Shown here: one piece after another, positions 46,044 through 58,475 of the stretch
Numbering within the stretch: position 1 is the stretch's first letter
How the letters are laid out: each line of letters opens with the position of its first letter
NCBI GenBank assembly: GCA_034770075.1
Contig: CM068382.1
Coordinates: 16,920,616-16,984,615 of the forward strand
DNA length: 64,000 nt
Reading direction: 5' to 3'
Source: Aralia elata
Taxonomy: Eukaryota > Streptophyta > Magnoliopsida > Apiales > Araliaceae
Notes under the pieces: generated by a model
Told to the model about the DNA's origin: nothing
The model's input: only the letters and a program-made list of their open reading frames with translations
Databases searched by the model: none
Program-made: the position numbers and the translations under genes

Positions 46044-47921
46044 TGTAAGTTTGCAAAATCACAATCTAATTGTAATACGCAACGGAAAATGGAAATTAAA
46101 ATTTTTGCAACTTATCCATGAATCACCTTATGCATAACTATTAATTGATGAAGATTAACAAGAGATAATACCTTTGATGATTCAACTCTTGAACCGCTAC
46201 AAGATCTACTCCTCTCTTGATTTCTTCAAGCTCTTCCAATCTACAATCCTTTGTTGATTTCTTCAAGCTCCTCCAATCTTTGTTCCTTGAATTAAACACT
46301 AGCTACAAAGTGTATGTAGCACTCTAGAGGTAATCCACCAAGAATGATTATACAAGAAACAATATTTGATTTCCTAGAAATCTTGGATGGCTAATCCAAT
46401 TAAATCTTTTATTCCTAACTCTTAAGAATAATAAGAACCCTTCATCAAGAACTCTTTCATTAGATGGAGGCTAACACTTCTCTAAGTGCAATAAATGCTA
46501 GGTTAGATGAATTAGGAAAACCCTAATTCAATTAGTATACTACCAAGAATAATACTTACATAATATGTAAGTAACATTATTCTCCTAACCCACATGTTTT
46601 GCATTTAAGCAACTAACACATGTTTATTAGCGTAGCCCACCTTTTGCATTTAATTTAAATGATATTTACATTTCATTTAAATTAATTCTTAATCTAATTA
46701 AGAATTAAATGATAATAATAATAATAAGATTTCTCTTATTAATTTATAATTCAATATTTCTCCAAATATATCATTATAAATATTAAGCATTTCAATTTAT
46801 TCAACTAATAAATTAAATACTTAATTTATTATCATTAAGCCAATTTCTTCTAATATAATATTATTCTTTTTGCGGTGTGACCCTTTAGGTTCAATATTAT
46901 GCCGGTAGTAGAATAAATAAATTAGAACAATTCTAATATTATTTATAATGAATTAAACTCCTTTAATTCAAACATAAATAAATAATATTTATTTTACATC
47001 ATGAGGGACACCTTACGATAATGTATCATGATTATCCGAATAATATGAAATCAATGTTTAATCACATAGAACCTATTCAGTAGTAGTTACCGTACAATTC
47101 AATCCTTCTACCATACAATGTCCCGATTAAATATAAGACATGGATTTACTGACAAGTTTTATTTTATTTAATCATATGCATTTCGATTTAAGAATGCACA
47201 ACTCCGATTAATGTAAATTAGAAACTCCTTTCTAATTTTCATTCAACCCTGGCCAGGGATTTTTGAGCTGTCATTTATCAAATCGCATAGGACATTCTCT
47301 CCCTTTATCAGAAGTGGTAGATCCTTTGTCGATCATTCACCTACCTCCGTGTATACTTTATTATACCCGTACATACCCTATGACATACCCTAAGGTATTA
47401 AGGAATATGACAAAGTATAACTTAACATACACAAGGTACTATGATGATCTCAAGTCCAAGGATCACTTGTACAACTATCACTTAAGAACTTCCCTATTGA
47501 CAGGTGAATAAAAACTCCATTAGGGTTCTTTAAGCGAGTCACGTTCAGTGAACTTATTCTCTAATAAGCACCTACATACTTGCTTTAGTGTCTTCACACA
47601 AATGATTATGAGATCAATCATTATCTTCTAAAGATCAAGCATAGTATGTACTAATCTATCCGGATCAGTAATCCCAATATTAGTGATCCAACGATTAGGA
47701 ACATTTTAGTTTTGAGCTTTCTTGAATTTAGATCTCACTAGCATGATCTCATCATGATTCTAAAAGCATTGCTCGAAAACTATGGGTTCATCACATTTAT
47801 TAATTCAACCAATTAACATGGATAAAATATGCCTTTTATTCTATTATTAATATTTGAATAAGATTACAAAGTAAATGCTTATTACATCAAATATAATTGG
47901 CTTGAGGGCATATTACTTTCA
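46044..47921 (-). repeat. 5' LTR of the copia element
   Basis: 1,878 bp, the partner of 38424-40305. It should hold the element promoter on the minus strand. Confidence 0.95.
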
Positions 47922-48119
47922 GACCCCACCTAAGATCATTTACTGCAACGCAAAACACTAGATTATTTGGACCATAACCAACTGTCAACCGTCAGATTAT
48001 TAACTAAGAAATTATTGCAAAATAATTTATTTGTGACTAATTATATGTCCAATGTGAATGTAATCAAAGCCGATACGTATACGTACAAGTCGTATAAAAT
48101 ATTTTCTGTTCTAAATTAT

Positions 48120-48360
48120 AAATTTGCCGTAATTTTTGAAAGTCAATTAAATATTTTTCAATTTAAAATTAAAATAATTTAACAAAAATTCCGACATAAT
48201 AAAAACTTTAATAAGTAATTTTTTAAATGGTTTATAATATTTATAATTATATTAATTAAAATTAAAAAGAATTACGTCAATTTAAAATATAAAAATATCT
48301 TAAATTGACTTCAAAAAAATAATAATGATCTTATATTTTTTAACGGAATTAGTATATCAG
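48120..48360. repeat. Stowaway-like relic
   Basis: AT-rich sequence with internal words (TTAATTAAAATTAAAAAGAA, TCTTAAATTGACTTC) shared with the elements at 60487-60727 and 51579-51838. The TIRs are mostly eroded. Confidence 0.45.
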
Positions 48361-48450
48361 TCTTTTTTTTATACTTTATTTTTTTATCATATGTATCCAC
48401 GTATATTTATATTTATATTAACATAAATTTATTATCATCTATAGCAATAT

Positions 48451-48495
48451 TTATTATTATTATTATTATTGTTGTTGTTGTTGTTGTTGTTGTTG
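48451..48495. repeat. (ATT)n(GTT)n microsatellite
   Basis: A compound trinucleotide run with no gene nearby. Confidence 0.9.
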
Positions 48496-49049
48496 TTTTG
48501 AGGAGATTATTAAGTACACCCTTCGTCTTCAAAAGGATGACATACAATATATTTTTCACACAAATAATTAGAGGAAAGAGAGTAAACTTTTTTTTTCATA
48601 TTTATCTTGAACGGCACCACGATGTTACACAAAATAATATGTCATTTTATTTTTTTATACCAGTGGACTGTACTAAATAATATACTTATTATTTATTTTT
48701 TGTACCTAGGTCATTCTTTCGAGGATAAAGAAATTATAACTTAACCCATTCTTTCAAAGACAAGGGAGTAAAATCTAGTCAGCACGTATTGACAGTTGCG
48801 GTTGTGCTACGTCCAGAGTTTTTTTTTTTTTATTTATAAATATAACATGCATGAACAAGCAAATATAGATCTTGTTTATCTTCATTTTTTCATTTTTAAC
48901 TTCTGATTCAAAGAAGCTAATTCTGATTCTAATTTTTCAAAAGCTGCTAATAAGTAGTGTTTGTTAAACTGATTTTGATTCTTCAAAATTTGTTAATGAA
49001 TGTTTGGCAAATAATCTGATTAAACTAGGTTCTGATAACAAAATATTGA
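48496..49049. other. Intergenic DNA
   Basis: No gene recognisable. A TTTGTTAAACTGATTTTGAT / TTTGGCAAATAATCTGATTA stretch near 48960-49020 resembles the ends of small DNA transposons, but no pair of TIRs is apparent. Confidence 0.35.
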
Positions 49050-49745
49050 TTAATATATTTATTTGTATATACATAAATAAATATATATTTAAAATATAAA
49101 TCTTATATTGTATAGTTAATTATGTATAAATATATATTAATATATAATTACTAATTGATCTATATTACCATGAAAGTTCCATTTCAGGGAAGGACGACAT
49201 ATTAGGATACTTTCTCAGTTAAAACATAAATCTTATGTTATATATTTAATTATTTATAAATATATAAAAATATGTGATTATTTATTAATATATATATATA
49301 TATATATTAACATATTATATAGTTAATTATGTATAAATATATACTAATATATAATTATTTATTGATATATACTATGTTTAGTTATTAATATATATATAAT
49401 ATATATATATATTTGTATTAATAACTAAACTAATATATATATATATAATATAAATATTATATCATATATTTAGTTATTTATAAATATATATTAATATGTG
49501 ATTGTTTATTAATATAAACATATATATATATATATAATATAATATTAACATATTATATAGTTAATTATGTATAAAATATATTCAACATATATAATTATAT
49601 ATTGATATATATAATATATTATGTTTATTTATTAATATATATATATATATATTTTTTAATTATTTACAAATACATATGAATATGTAATTATATATATATA
49701 TATATATATTAACATATATAAAATATAATATAAATATTATTACGT
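49050..49745. repeat. Extreme AT-rich degenerate tandem repeat
   Basis: About 700 bp of almost pure A/T, with recurring words ATAGTTAATTATGTATAAAT and TTAGTTATTTATAAATATAT at irregular spacing and many TATATA runs able to form hairpins. No coding potential. Confidence 0.8.
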
Positions 49746-50999
49746 TAGTATATATACAGAATTTTATCAGAATAATTATTTTCTTTTCATTCAAAAATTA
49801 AAGGTAAATTTCCTTAATATTATTTTAAGAAAAAATTTATTTTTTAAATATGCTCTTAATATTTGTTGAAAATATAATAATAGTAGCATCATAGTATTCA
49901 ATATATCTAACACATAAGTGTGATAGGATAAATTTTTCATATGTTTATCATCGAAAAATATAAATAAAATTTTAAAAATTTTGGTACTATAAAAAAATAT
50001 ATCTTTAGTTTAAAACATTATGAATACTTTGATAAAAATTAGATCTTTTAGTTTCAGAGCACCCACAATAAACAATAATAGAAGCTAGTACCCCAAAAAA
50101 AATGTTACAATAGAAGCAACATGTTCCAATAATTATGGTGACAACGATATCATCACACTTTAATGACAAAATTATAAGATAATTATTGATTCTTTAAAAT
50201 CAATTTAAATTATTTACAAATTTTGAATTAAAATAATTTTTTAATTTTAATTAATACAATTGTAAATATTGTAAATTATTTAAAAAGTATACTCATTGTA
50301 ATATTTATTATTTCATAATTTTTGATAAATCATCTCAATTTTAAATTAAAATTTTTACAAATTAATTTTTAAAAATTAATAATAATCCTGTAATTTAAAA
50401 TAGAGGTAGTTCTATTATTTTTAGCCTTTGGTATACTAAGCATCAAGTGCAAACAGAAATTATTAGTGGGTTTTTTTGGTTATTAGAATTGGTGTATTAG
50501 GACAATAATGTTTGGTGTGTTTGAAAGTGTGAATGCAGCTTATGTTCATACCATTTTTGTTGTTTTGCATTTGTAATTTAAACATTACGTTTAAAAGTTA
50601 AATAAGTTACATTTAAAATATGTTGTTAAATTAACAAGATTATTTAAAAAAATTAAATTCACTAAATGTCGATAGACACGAGCAAACACATTATCAACTT
50701 ATATAAAATATTAGTATAACTTTTAATAAACTTTGCAGCTAGATATTTGTACAATTTTAATTCATTTTGAGGCAAACCAAAAAAAAAAAGAGAAGAAGTA
50801 ATATTTACATCCATTAATTCAACTTGTATACTAGAAAAAAAAAATTTGAAAAAATAATAATCACTAACAATAATTTTTCAAAAAGAAAATCAGAGAATAT
50901 AATCTCACCTATTGATGGATTGTTGATTGATTGAGGTCCAACAACGACTACCTTTAATACTATATAATATAAATAAAGCACCAGATTATATAATATAAG
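49746..50999. other. Intergenic DNA with a Stowaway relic
   Basis: No gene recognisable. About 50160-50405 carries degraded internal sequence of the Stowaway family (ATTAATACAATTGTAAATAT). The remainder is AT-rich unique sequence. Confidence 0.4.
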
Positions 51000-51194
51000 G
51001 GTCCTCTTAACATGTGCCCTAAGAGCACATGTTAAGCCCACAGTTTAAAGGTATATTCCCTTGAACTGTGTGCATATTCCCTTGAACTTGGTGCAAATGC
51101 AGAAATCAAGGGAATATGCACATAGTTCAAGAAAATATTCTCTTGAATTGTGTGTTTAACATGTCTCTTTAGGACACATATTAAGAAATTTCTG
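51000..51194. mobile_element. MULE-type palindromic MITE, copy 2
   Basis: Inverted arms with ACATGTGCCCTAAGAGCACA on the left and an ATGTGTCCTAAAGAGACATG inverse on the right span the whole 195-bp element. The 9-bp sequence TAATATAAG is duplicated exactly at 50991-50999 and 51195-51203, typical of Mutator-like insertion. Copy 1 is at 670-838. Confidence 0.85.
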
Positions 51195-51578
51195 TAATAT
51201 AAGAAGCAACAAAGATTGGTTCTAATTTAAAACAAAAAGATGCCATTTTGTGAGGCCATATTTAGGTTTCATAAGATGTCCCTTACCTTTGGATTTCACT
51301 CACGTCTCCACCCGGGGCATATAAAATTATAAATCTCGAAAAAAAGTCTCTGAATACAACTTTTTTTTTTTTTTCATGGTCACGAGTTGGTAATAGGTAA
51401 CTTTAGCTTGTAATGTAAGCAACTTATAAAAAGAGTTGCTTAGTCAACCTATTTAAATTGGAATAACGCATATTTGAAATTTCAACCTAATACATTGGAA
51501 AAGTGCGTATCTTAGTTCAGGGACGTAAGCATGATTTATGCCTAATGAGAGTTTTGGTACAATATATACAAAATTTTA

Positions 51579-51838
51579 TCTCTCCCATATTATTTAATCA
51601 TTATTAACTTTTTAAAAGCACTTTAAGAGATTTTTAAACTCAGAATTAGTATAAATTCTTTTAATTTTAATTTAATTAATACAATGATAAATATTGTAAA
51701 TTGTCTAAAAAATATTATTCATTGTAAGTTTGGTTGTTTCATAATTTTAACGAGTCATTTGAATTTTGTGTTTGAAAATGTCTCAAATTGACTTTTAAAA
51801 GTCAATAATAATTAAATAATTTGGAACGAAAGAGGGAG
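51579..51838. mobile_element. Stowaway-like MITE, decayed
   Basis: The right end, inverted, is CTCCCTCTTTCGTTCCAAAT. The left end TCTCTCCCATATTATTTAAT pairs imperfectly with it, and TA flanks both sides. Interior sequence is shared with several relics in the window. Confidence 0.6.
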
Positions 51839-52382
51839 TACAAAATATAAAAAGATAATATAAATTTAACATAATAAAATCATAATTATATAAATAAATA
51901 TTATATGTCAAATAAAATCATAATTATATAAATTTGGAACGAAAAGATTGTATATAGATAGCTAAATAAAGTGTATGACGGAATCCTATTTCCTACCACT
52001 AATGCTGCTGCTTTGAAATTTTACCCCTATGGGCTCCTATCTATAACACTCAATCGATCAGACCTTATATATCTATCAACCAAATGACCCGACCGACCTG
52101 TTAACTTGTAGTATACCTTAAAACCTGGAGACGTGCCGAACTCTCTTTCGTTAGACATTGACATTCAACCTAATGTCAATGTAGTGCCCAAATTTACAAC
52201 ACCAGCAACAAGTGACTGATAATATATATGCAACCAGCTTGTGAGTTTGCCTCAACTACCAAGTAAAAAGCTTGATACCACGTACGGTACCACCACCTGT
52301 TCAGAAACATCTCTTTCAACATTAGTCTTGTTTTTATGCCAAGTGCCAGCACAGATCTAGTTGATCCTCCAAGAAGAAGCCA
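51839..52382. other. Intergenic DNA
   Basis: No gene, RNA or complete element is recognisable. The minus-strand open frame at 52194-52427 matches no family I know and runs into the hAT element. Confidence 0.35.
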
Positions 52383-52390
52383 CTTACAAC

Positions 52391-52944
52391 CAGTGGCAAA
52401 GCCAGACCCCAAAGCGAGTGGGGTCAAAAAATGGTGATCCTACAAATAATTTAGCAGGGGTTCGGGGGCTGCGCCCCCGAGCCAAAATTTTTAAATAATT
52501 TTATATTTTTCGACCGATTACATATGTAAAACATGTATTTGGACAAACAGAATATTCTTAAAACATAAAAGATAAGTCCAGCCCAATGCCTACTTTTACA
52601 CTTTTGTGTCAATTACTCTTTAAATCTTGAACTCTTCTTTATTTACATAACAAAAGTATAATATTACTTGGACTTTTGAAGTCCCACATTGTTTAACAAT
52701 GTAATCTTATTCTATATTTGTTTTATAAATAAAAGAGAGTTCAAGTATAAATTTCAATGGGGTCAAATTACTAAGTTATACCTAAAAAATTTATTACATT
52801 ATAAGTATAAAAAAAAATCAAAAATAAATGGGGTCAAATTACTAAGTTATACCAAAAAAATTTATTACATCATAAGTATAAAAAAAAATTTCAAAAATTA
52901 GTGGGGTCAATTGACCCCATATTTTTCACATAGCTTCGCCTCTG
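52391..52944. mobile_element. Non-autonomous hAT element
   Basis: The left end CAGTGGCAAAGCCAGACCCC and the inverse of the right end (CAGAGGCGAAGCTATGTGAA) are imperfect hAT-type TIRs. The 8-bp target CTTACAAC is duplicated exactly at 52383-52390 and 52945-52952. Inside are a GC-rich palindrome (TCGGGGGCTGCGCCCCCGA, about 52462-52480) and a tandem duplication of a GGGGTCAAATTACTAAGTTA unit (about 52757-52900). No transposase is encoded. Confidence 0.9.
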
Positions 52945-52952
52945 CTTACAAC

Positions 52953-53626
52953 AAACCACTCAAACTTGCATATATTGAATCACGCCTAGAAGAGACCCTC
53001 CTAGAAATACCCTACATCTCTACAACTTGTGAGTATGCTTGCGTTTGCTTTCCGCTTAGGAGAACACCTTGTTCTTCTTTCTATGTAATCTCTCTTTCTA
53101 TCTAATTAAATTCCTCTTTTATCGATTAAAAAAACAAAAGGACAAAAATAAAAAGATAACAATGACCACCATGGTAGTACTTATGGGCCTTATGGCACTC
53201 GGATAGATTCATCACGTGGAGCTCATTGGATTACCTCTAGGTTTCAAGGGGCAAAACATTTTGAAACAAACAATGAACATGATCATTGCACCTCTACCAG
53301 CTGCTTATTAGAAACAATCAAGAAGATAATAGTGAAAGCACTGCTGCTCAACAATGAGACACAAGGATTCACGTTCGAAGAGTAGATGTTAGAAGATCAA
53401 AATTTCATGATCGAAAACTATCGCCTGGTGCCATACCTATGATGTTCATCCCTACCGTGGACATGCAAACTAAGAAGGACAAGGATATGTTGGCATGGAC
53501 ATCATACAACAAAATATATCAGCAGATCGTGAAATATTTGAAATTAACTATATATTAACCAGCTTGACAATAATAATTCCCATTTGTACAGGTAGACCAA
53601 ATTTTTCAAATGGAATTGTAACAGTC
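52953..53626. other. Unassigned DNA of near-coding composition
   Basis: About 53160-53560 is less AT-rich than its surroundings and gives short peptides such as YDVHPYRGHAN, but no long frame or recognisable family. It could be a decayed gene fragment. Confidence 0.25.
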
Positions 53627-53629
53627 TTA

Positions 53630-54340
53630 GGGGTGTTTGATAGCTTCTGAATAGGACTGAAAGTTGCTGACCGAATAAGTAGAATTGTTTCAGACTGTTT
53701 GTTTGAGTTTAATGGGAGACTAAATGAGTCTTGATGGTGCTGATGGAATAAGCACTATTGTGGGCTAGCTTATTGGGTCAGCAGGATTACTGAATGGCCT
53801 ATTACGTTAGCATCCTTCCAAGTAGTAAAAGAATGCTATTCTTTACATTTGATAGAAAAGTACTATGATTCACACATATTAAGATTTTTAAGGTGGGTGA
53901 TGATAGTGTTGTTGTGAAAGAAATTTGCAATAAGATTCTGGGATGTTATACTTTTCATTTTCAAATAGCAAACATTGCAGCTCTATGCACAAAAAGTTTA
54001 TAATTATTCAAAAACTATTTATAATTGTCAAAATATTTGAAATTCATTACATTTTCTATTTTTATTATGAAACTTACTTTGTTTGATAATTTGTTTGAAT
54101 TATTTATTTTTACCTGTTGTACAAATAATATTGTATTTTTTTTAAGTACGTCCAGACAAAATTAATTATATACTTGTTTAACATAGTTTAGAGAGGTAAA
54201 ATAATAAAAGACTGATATTTAGATATTTCAAACATATCAATTATCAAACAATTTTTTTAATTCAGTATTCAGCTCCATTTAGCTCATTCAGATTGCTTAA
54301 ACATTTAAAATCGTTTTATTCAGTTTTATCAAATAGCTTC
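53630..54340. mobile_element. PIF/Harbinger deletion derivative
   Basis: The left end GGGGTGTTTGATAGCTTCTG and the inverse of the right end (GAAGCTATTTGATAAAACTG) are TIRs flanked by TTA at 53627-53629 and 54341-54343. The subterminal words CTGACCGAATAAGT and CATTCAG repeats are shared with 14854-15074 and 54854-58851. Near-identical interior stretches (for example ACGTCCAGACAAAATTA) also occur close to the right end of the 4-kb element, linking the two directly. Confidence 0.87.
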
Positions 54341-54343
54341 TTA

Positions 54344-54850
54344 CTCCAAGATTCTCCAACATCACCCACATTTTGGGAGTCAGGGAAATTGCGAAGACCT
54401 CCTAAAATCCCCCAACATTTTACACTCTTCTGGCTAAAGGGCAATCTTTAAAGTTCTCAACAAAAACAAACCCCACAATTTTATTTAGGAGCAGAAATTT
54501 CCCACCAAAACCCAGCCAATGTATCACGCCATTAACATAGACCAGTTTTACCCATGAAAAGAATAAAATTTCAAAATAGATCTTACAATCTTTGGTTAAG
54601 TACGATATATAGCTCCAAAGCAGAGATTATACACTAATAAGAACATTAATAACTAGATAATAGAATGATATACATAAAGTAATATGATGAAATATTTTCT
54701 TATAGAGCTGGTGGCAATATAGCACAGTAAAAAAGAGAGGGGGAGGAGGGAAAGAAAAAAAAATCAGCTCATCAAACATCTCAATTTAGCATACAGATCA
54801 GTTGAGTTATTCTGTAGTCGGAATAAGGTGACACTCCTTTTGAGGGACAC
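54344..54850. other. Spacer between two Harbinger elements
   Basis: No gene seen. It contains a purine-rich stretch near 54735-54760. Confidence 0.35.
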
Positions 54851-56803
54851 TAAGGGGGTGTTTGTTCAGAACTTAATGCGTCTGAATGAGTCAAGATCTG
54901 AGCGAATAAGTCATTTAGACTGTTTGTTTATAAGTTTTGAAATCTGAATGAGACTGAATAGATCGGATCGATTCTTTTTTAAAAAAATTGGTGGAATAGA
55001 TCTGAGCAATATTTTTTACCCAAATACCCATCGCTTCTCTCTTCTCTGCAGTTTCGATCGTTTGGTTCTCCTCTAGGTTATCCATCGCCGCTCTCTTCTT
55101 CGCTTACCTCCACCGCAGCTTCGATTCCTCTCCATCTCCATCTCCTTCCACAATTTCTAATAGGTAACCCTCATCTTTGAAATTGCTACGGTTAGAATAA
55201 AGGTATATGGTAACTTCATTCTATGGTATGATCATAAAGTAAAATTAGGTCTGTAGTTTTGATATATTTATATTATTATTTATGAATGGGTATATATATG
55301 TTTGATAAATGAAGCCATGAAGATGTTGAAGTAAAAGTATTCAATGATATGTGTTAAGATTTCACATTTGGGAGAGGGCTTTGATACTCTTCATGAAATA
55401 TTGTCATCAGGAACTGAAATAAAATTTTCTGCTTTTGTAATTCTCTTCTTAGAAGGATTTATGGTATATGAGGCTGGAATTGAGCATAAACTGTTTGCTT
55501 ACATTAAACTGTTTGCTCTGGTTTTACTTTATTTATTAGAAAACTCTGGCTTTCCTATGCAATGTGTACTGTGTAGGCAAAAAAATTTATTTTAAATTGT
55601 TGTTGTAAATCATGGATGTTGTCTTCACAGTGTTAGCTATATGTGGAAAGCCAAAATATGCATCACCATCATTTTAGTCAGGATCTTATGATTCCAAAGA
55701 TTTGAGAGCAGATCATTATTTTTGTTTTTAATGATATTTTCTAGTTTTTGGATAACTCAATGGTTGAACAAGCAAAGCCTTCATTTGTTCATAGTGTAGA
55801 CTATAGATGTCAAATACCCTAAATAGCTTCATTGACAAATGGTGTGCAGTTAGATTTCTAGTCATAATGTGAAACAGTGAATGGTTTTACTACTTGCCAC
55901 TGAAAATTTTCTTTTGTATTTGATGTTTTAATAGGAGTTGCAGTTGTCTGTCACTTTTATTTGTCTCATATCTCAGATTTTGAGTATGCAACGACTCACA
56001 ATGTCAATCCAGTCAACTGGAGCTGTTTATTACCATTCTGCACTTTGAAGTCCTTTTGATTCAATCTTTACTTTCAAGTGTTCCTTTACTCTATAAACAT
56101 TGCTCTTTAAACTTGAATATTGCCAGCAGCATAGTAGAGTACTATGTTTATGTGTTCTGTATTCTGCCTCAGCCAGTTGATCAAATATGGATAACTTGAA
56201 GTTTTGAACAAGTTGTGGGGTTGGATTTGATGGTTTTATCAACTTTCTGGATAGTATTTGAACTATGAAATTATCCATTTAATTTGGGATCAAAAGAGAT
56301 ATTAAACTTTTTTAAAGCTAAAAGAGATATTAAACTGGTCATGCCAGAACATTATGTAGTTGGATATATAGCTAGACTTTTCTTGATTAGGAGAAGTAAT
56401 TAATTAATGTTGCAAAATCTTAATGGGAAGAGCTAATATTAAACGACAGATCTCAAGTGAGATCGAGTAGTATATATTTTAGTGGCATAACATTTTAATT
56501 TTATAATTTTGTTTTAAATGAAGGCATTGAATTACATATAATGAATCAAGAATCATGTATTTGTTTCTTATATATTTAAGTACAATGTCTGACATAGACA
56601 CATAGTTAATCAATTGTGGGTGGGACTGCATCCTGATTTTTTCAAAGAAAGTAAAGAAACAAGAGCTCTTTAAACTTTCAATCTCTAAATTCATCCTTCT
56701 ATGAGGCAGAATACAGAATACAGAATACATAAACATAGTACTCTATAAACATTGCTCTTTAAACTTTCAATCTCTAAATTCATCCCTTCTATTTGTGTTA
56801 GGC

Positions 56804-57870
56804 ATGGAACAATCGGGTGAAACTCAAAATCAAAAGAAATTGAGAGTGAGTTGGAGAAATAAAAGTGTAATGAAAACTTTTCTTGAAGCATGTATTTGCG
56901 AGGTTACGGAAAATGGAAGGCAAGGCGATAGTCTTGAGCCATATTCATGACCAAAAGTGAGAGAAATACTAAAAAGCACCCACAATTTTATTGTAGATTA
57001 TAAGCAAATGAAAAATTGTTATGATTATATAAAGGGAAAATATACCGTGTGGTGTCAACTCAAAAGTAAGACCGAAAATCATTATAATCTCACAACTAAC
57101 ACATTCAAAACTTCACGGATGAAGAATGGGAGCTAGAGTCAAAGGTTACGTAACTACTTTTTTTAAGTTAACCATAAAAGCTTGTTAAATTATTAAACAT
57201 GTTAGGTATGCTTTTTTAATTACATGTTGAGTATCATTTTTGGATACAGGTAAATAAACATGTTCTCCTTGAGGACTTCACCTTTAAGTTTTTTGGAGCT
57301 TTGCACTCAATTCTATGATGGAGCTACTGCTACAAACTCAACTCTATGATGGAGCTGATTGATGGTTGGGGACCTAGCTCTAAAAGGGATAGGATCGTTG
57401 AACCAAATAAGGATTTGAAAATTCTTAATATCGAGGATATCCCTTTTAGTACTTAAGCTCAAGAGTCCTCGAACTCACCTCCTGATCCATCAACTCCGGG
57501 TACCCAATCACATGCTTCCACTCCTAACTTTGAAGGCCAAAGGCCAAAGAAAAAAGCTTCGTACTCAACAAAGAAATCTAACAACTTTGAAGTAGAGGAA
57601 GAGATGTACAAAACCTTAAAGCTCATTGTGAATAACAATAGTGGAACTTCCTTGAAGGAGTGCAATGATAAATTAAATCACCTTAGATGGGAATCACAAA
57701 ATCCATTACACAAAATGACACTTGGGATATTTTGTGAGAATGCAAGTTATAAGGAACGATGGATGCTCCTAGAAGACGATGAGAATGAAGCTTGGATTGA
57801 AATTATATTAGGAATTTGTAACTTCAATATGATATGTTTGGGCTGGATGGAAAGGAATAGTACATGATTC
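56804..57870 (+). pseudogene. Harbinger Myb/SANT-like ORF, broken
   Basis: The frame from 56804 begins MEQSGETQNQKKLRVSWRNK, then FLEACICEVTENGRQGDSLE, the start of the Myb/SANT-like domain of PIF/Harbinger ORF proteins. After an in-frame stop the domain resumes (KQMKNCYDYIKGKYTVWCQL). FTDEEWELES follows in another frame, and FYDGATATNS lies beyond a likely intron. The region 57440-57840 encodes the Ser/Pro-rich tail and MYKTLKLIVNNNSG. In intact elements this protein binds the transposon DNA and works with the transposase. Several stops and frameshifts make it non-functional. Confidence 0.75.
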
Positions 57871-58475
57871 AAGAGTATTAACAGAAGTTGTCTTCGATCC
57901 TAATTCCGGCTTTCCATTTCCCCCCTTAAAGTATGTATTACAAATTTTTATTTGTTTATCATATTTTCTTATTAATTTTAATAATTTTTTTAATTTTTTT
58001 TTATAATTGTAGATAAATATTATCTTTGTGATGTTGCATATACAAACACTTGAGGCTTTTTATCTCTAATCTCACCATAAGGTATTGGCTAACAGATTTT
58101 TGACGTCGGCATGCCTTAAACAGAGAAGAAAAGTTTAACCATGCCCATGCCCATGCCCAACTCAGAAATATTATTAAGCGTGCCTATGGTGTATTAAAAA
58201 CAAGATTCCCAATATTGAGGCAGATGACTCATTATCCTTTTTCAGTGCAAAGAGATATAATTATCGCTTGCTTTGTTGTTCACAATTTTATAAGAAAGGA
58301 GAATATTGAGGATGAGTTATTTGCTCAATATGATCAAACTACCACAATTGATGGAGATGATAAATAATACGAAGAGAATCACGGAGAAGAGCAAGATGCA
58401 ATGCAATGGGACCCCAAGGCGTACAATATATGACAATCTACGTGACCAAATTGCTCGTGAACTATAAAATAACTC
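57838..58475 (+). pseudogene. Harbinger DDE transposase, C-terminal remnant
   Basis: GWKGIVHDSRVLTEVVFDPN carries the central catalytic Asp block (H-D-S-R-V-L). After a probable intron (about 57930-58012), KYYLCDVAYTNT and GFLS correspond to the next family block. Then AQLRNIIKRAYGVLKTRFPI and HYPFSVQRDIIIACFVVHNF, followed by IRKE, are the C-terminal DDE_Tnp_4 region with its Glu. The N-terminal half and first catalytic Asp are missing, and stop codons are present. Confidence 0.82.

Larger units (their letters stand above)
38424..47921 (-). mobile_element. Full-length Ty1/copia retrotransposon, frameshifted
   Basis: A 9.5-kb element on the minus strand with LTRs at 38424-40305 (1,882 bp) and 46044-47921 (1,878 bp). 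The 5-bp target duplication GACCC lies at 38419-38423 and 47922-47926. A TGGTATCAGAGCC primer site follows the 5' LTR, and a purine tract (AAGTGGGAGAT) precedes the 3' LTR. The order gag, protease, integrase, reverse transcriptase, RNase H defines Ty1/copia. The polyprotein is broken by four frame changes (near 42420, 41905, 41480 and 41150). The 5' leader between primer site and gag is unusually long (about 1.77 kb) and contains repeats. LTRs differ by one substitution and four small indels, so insertion was very recent. Confidence 0.96.
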
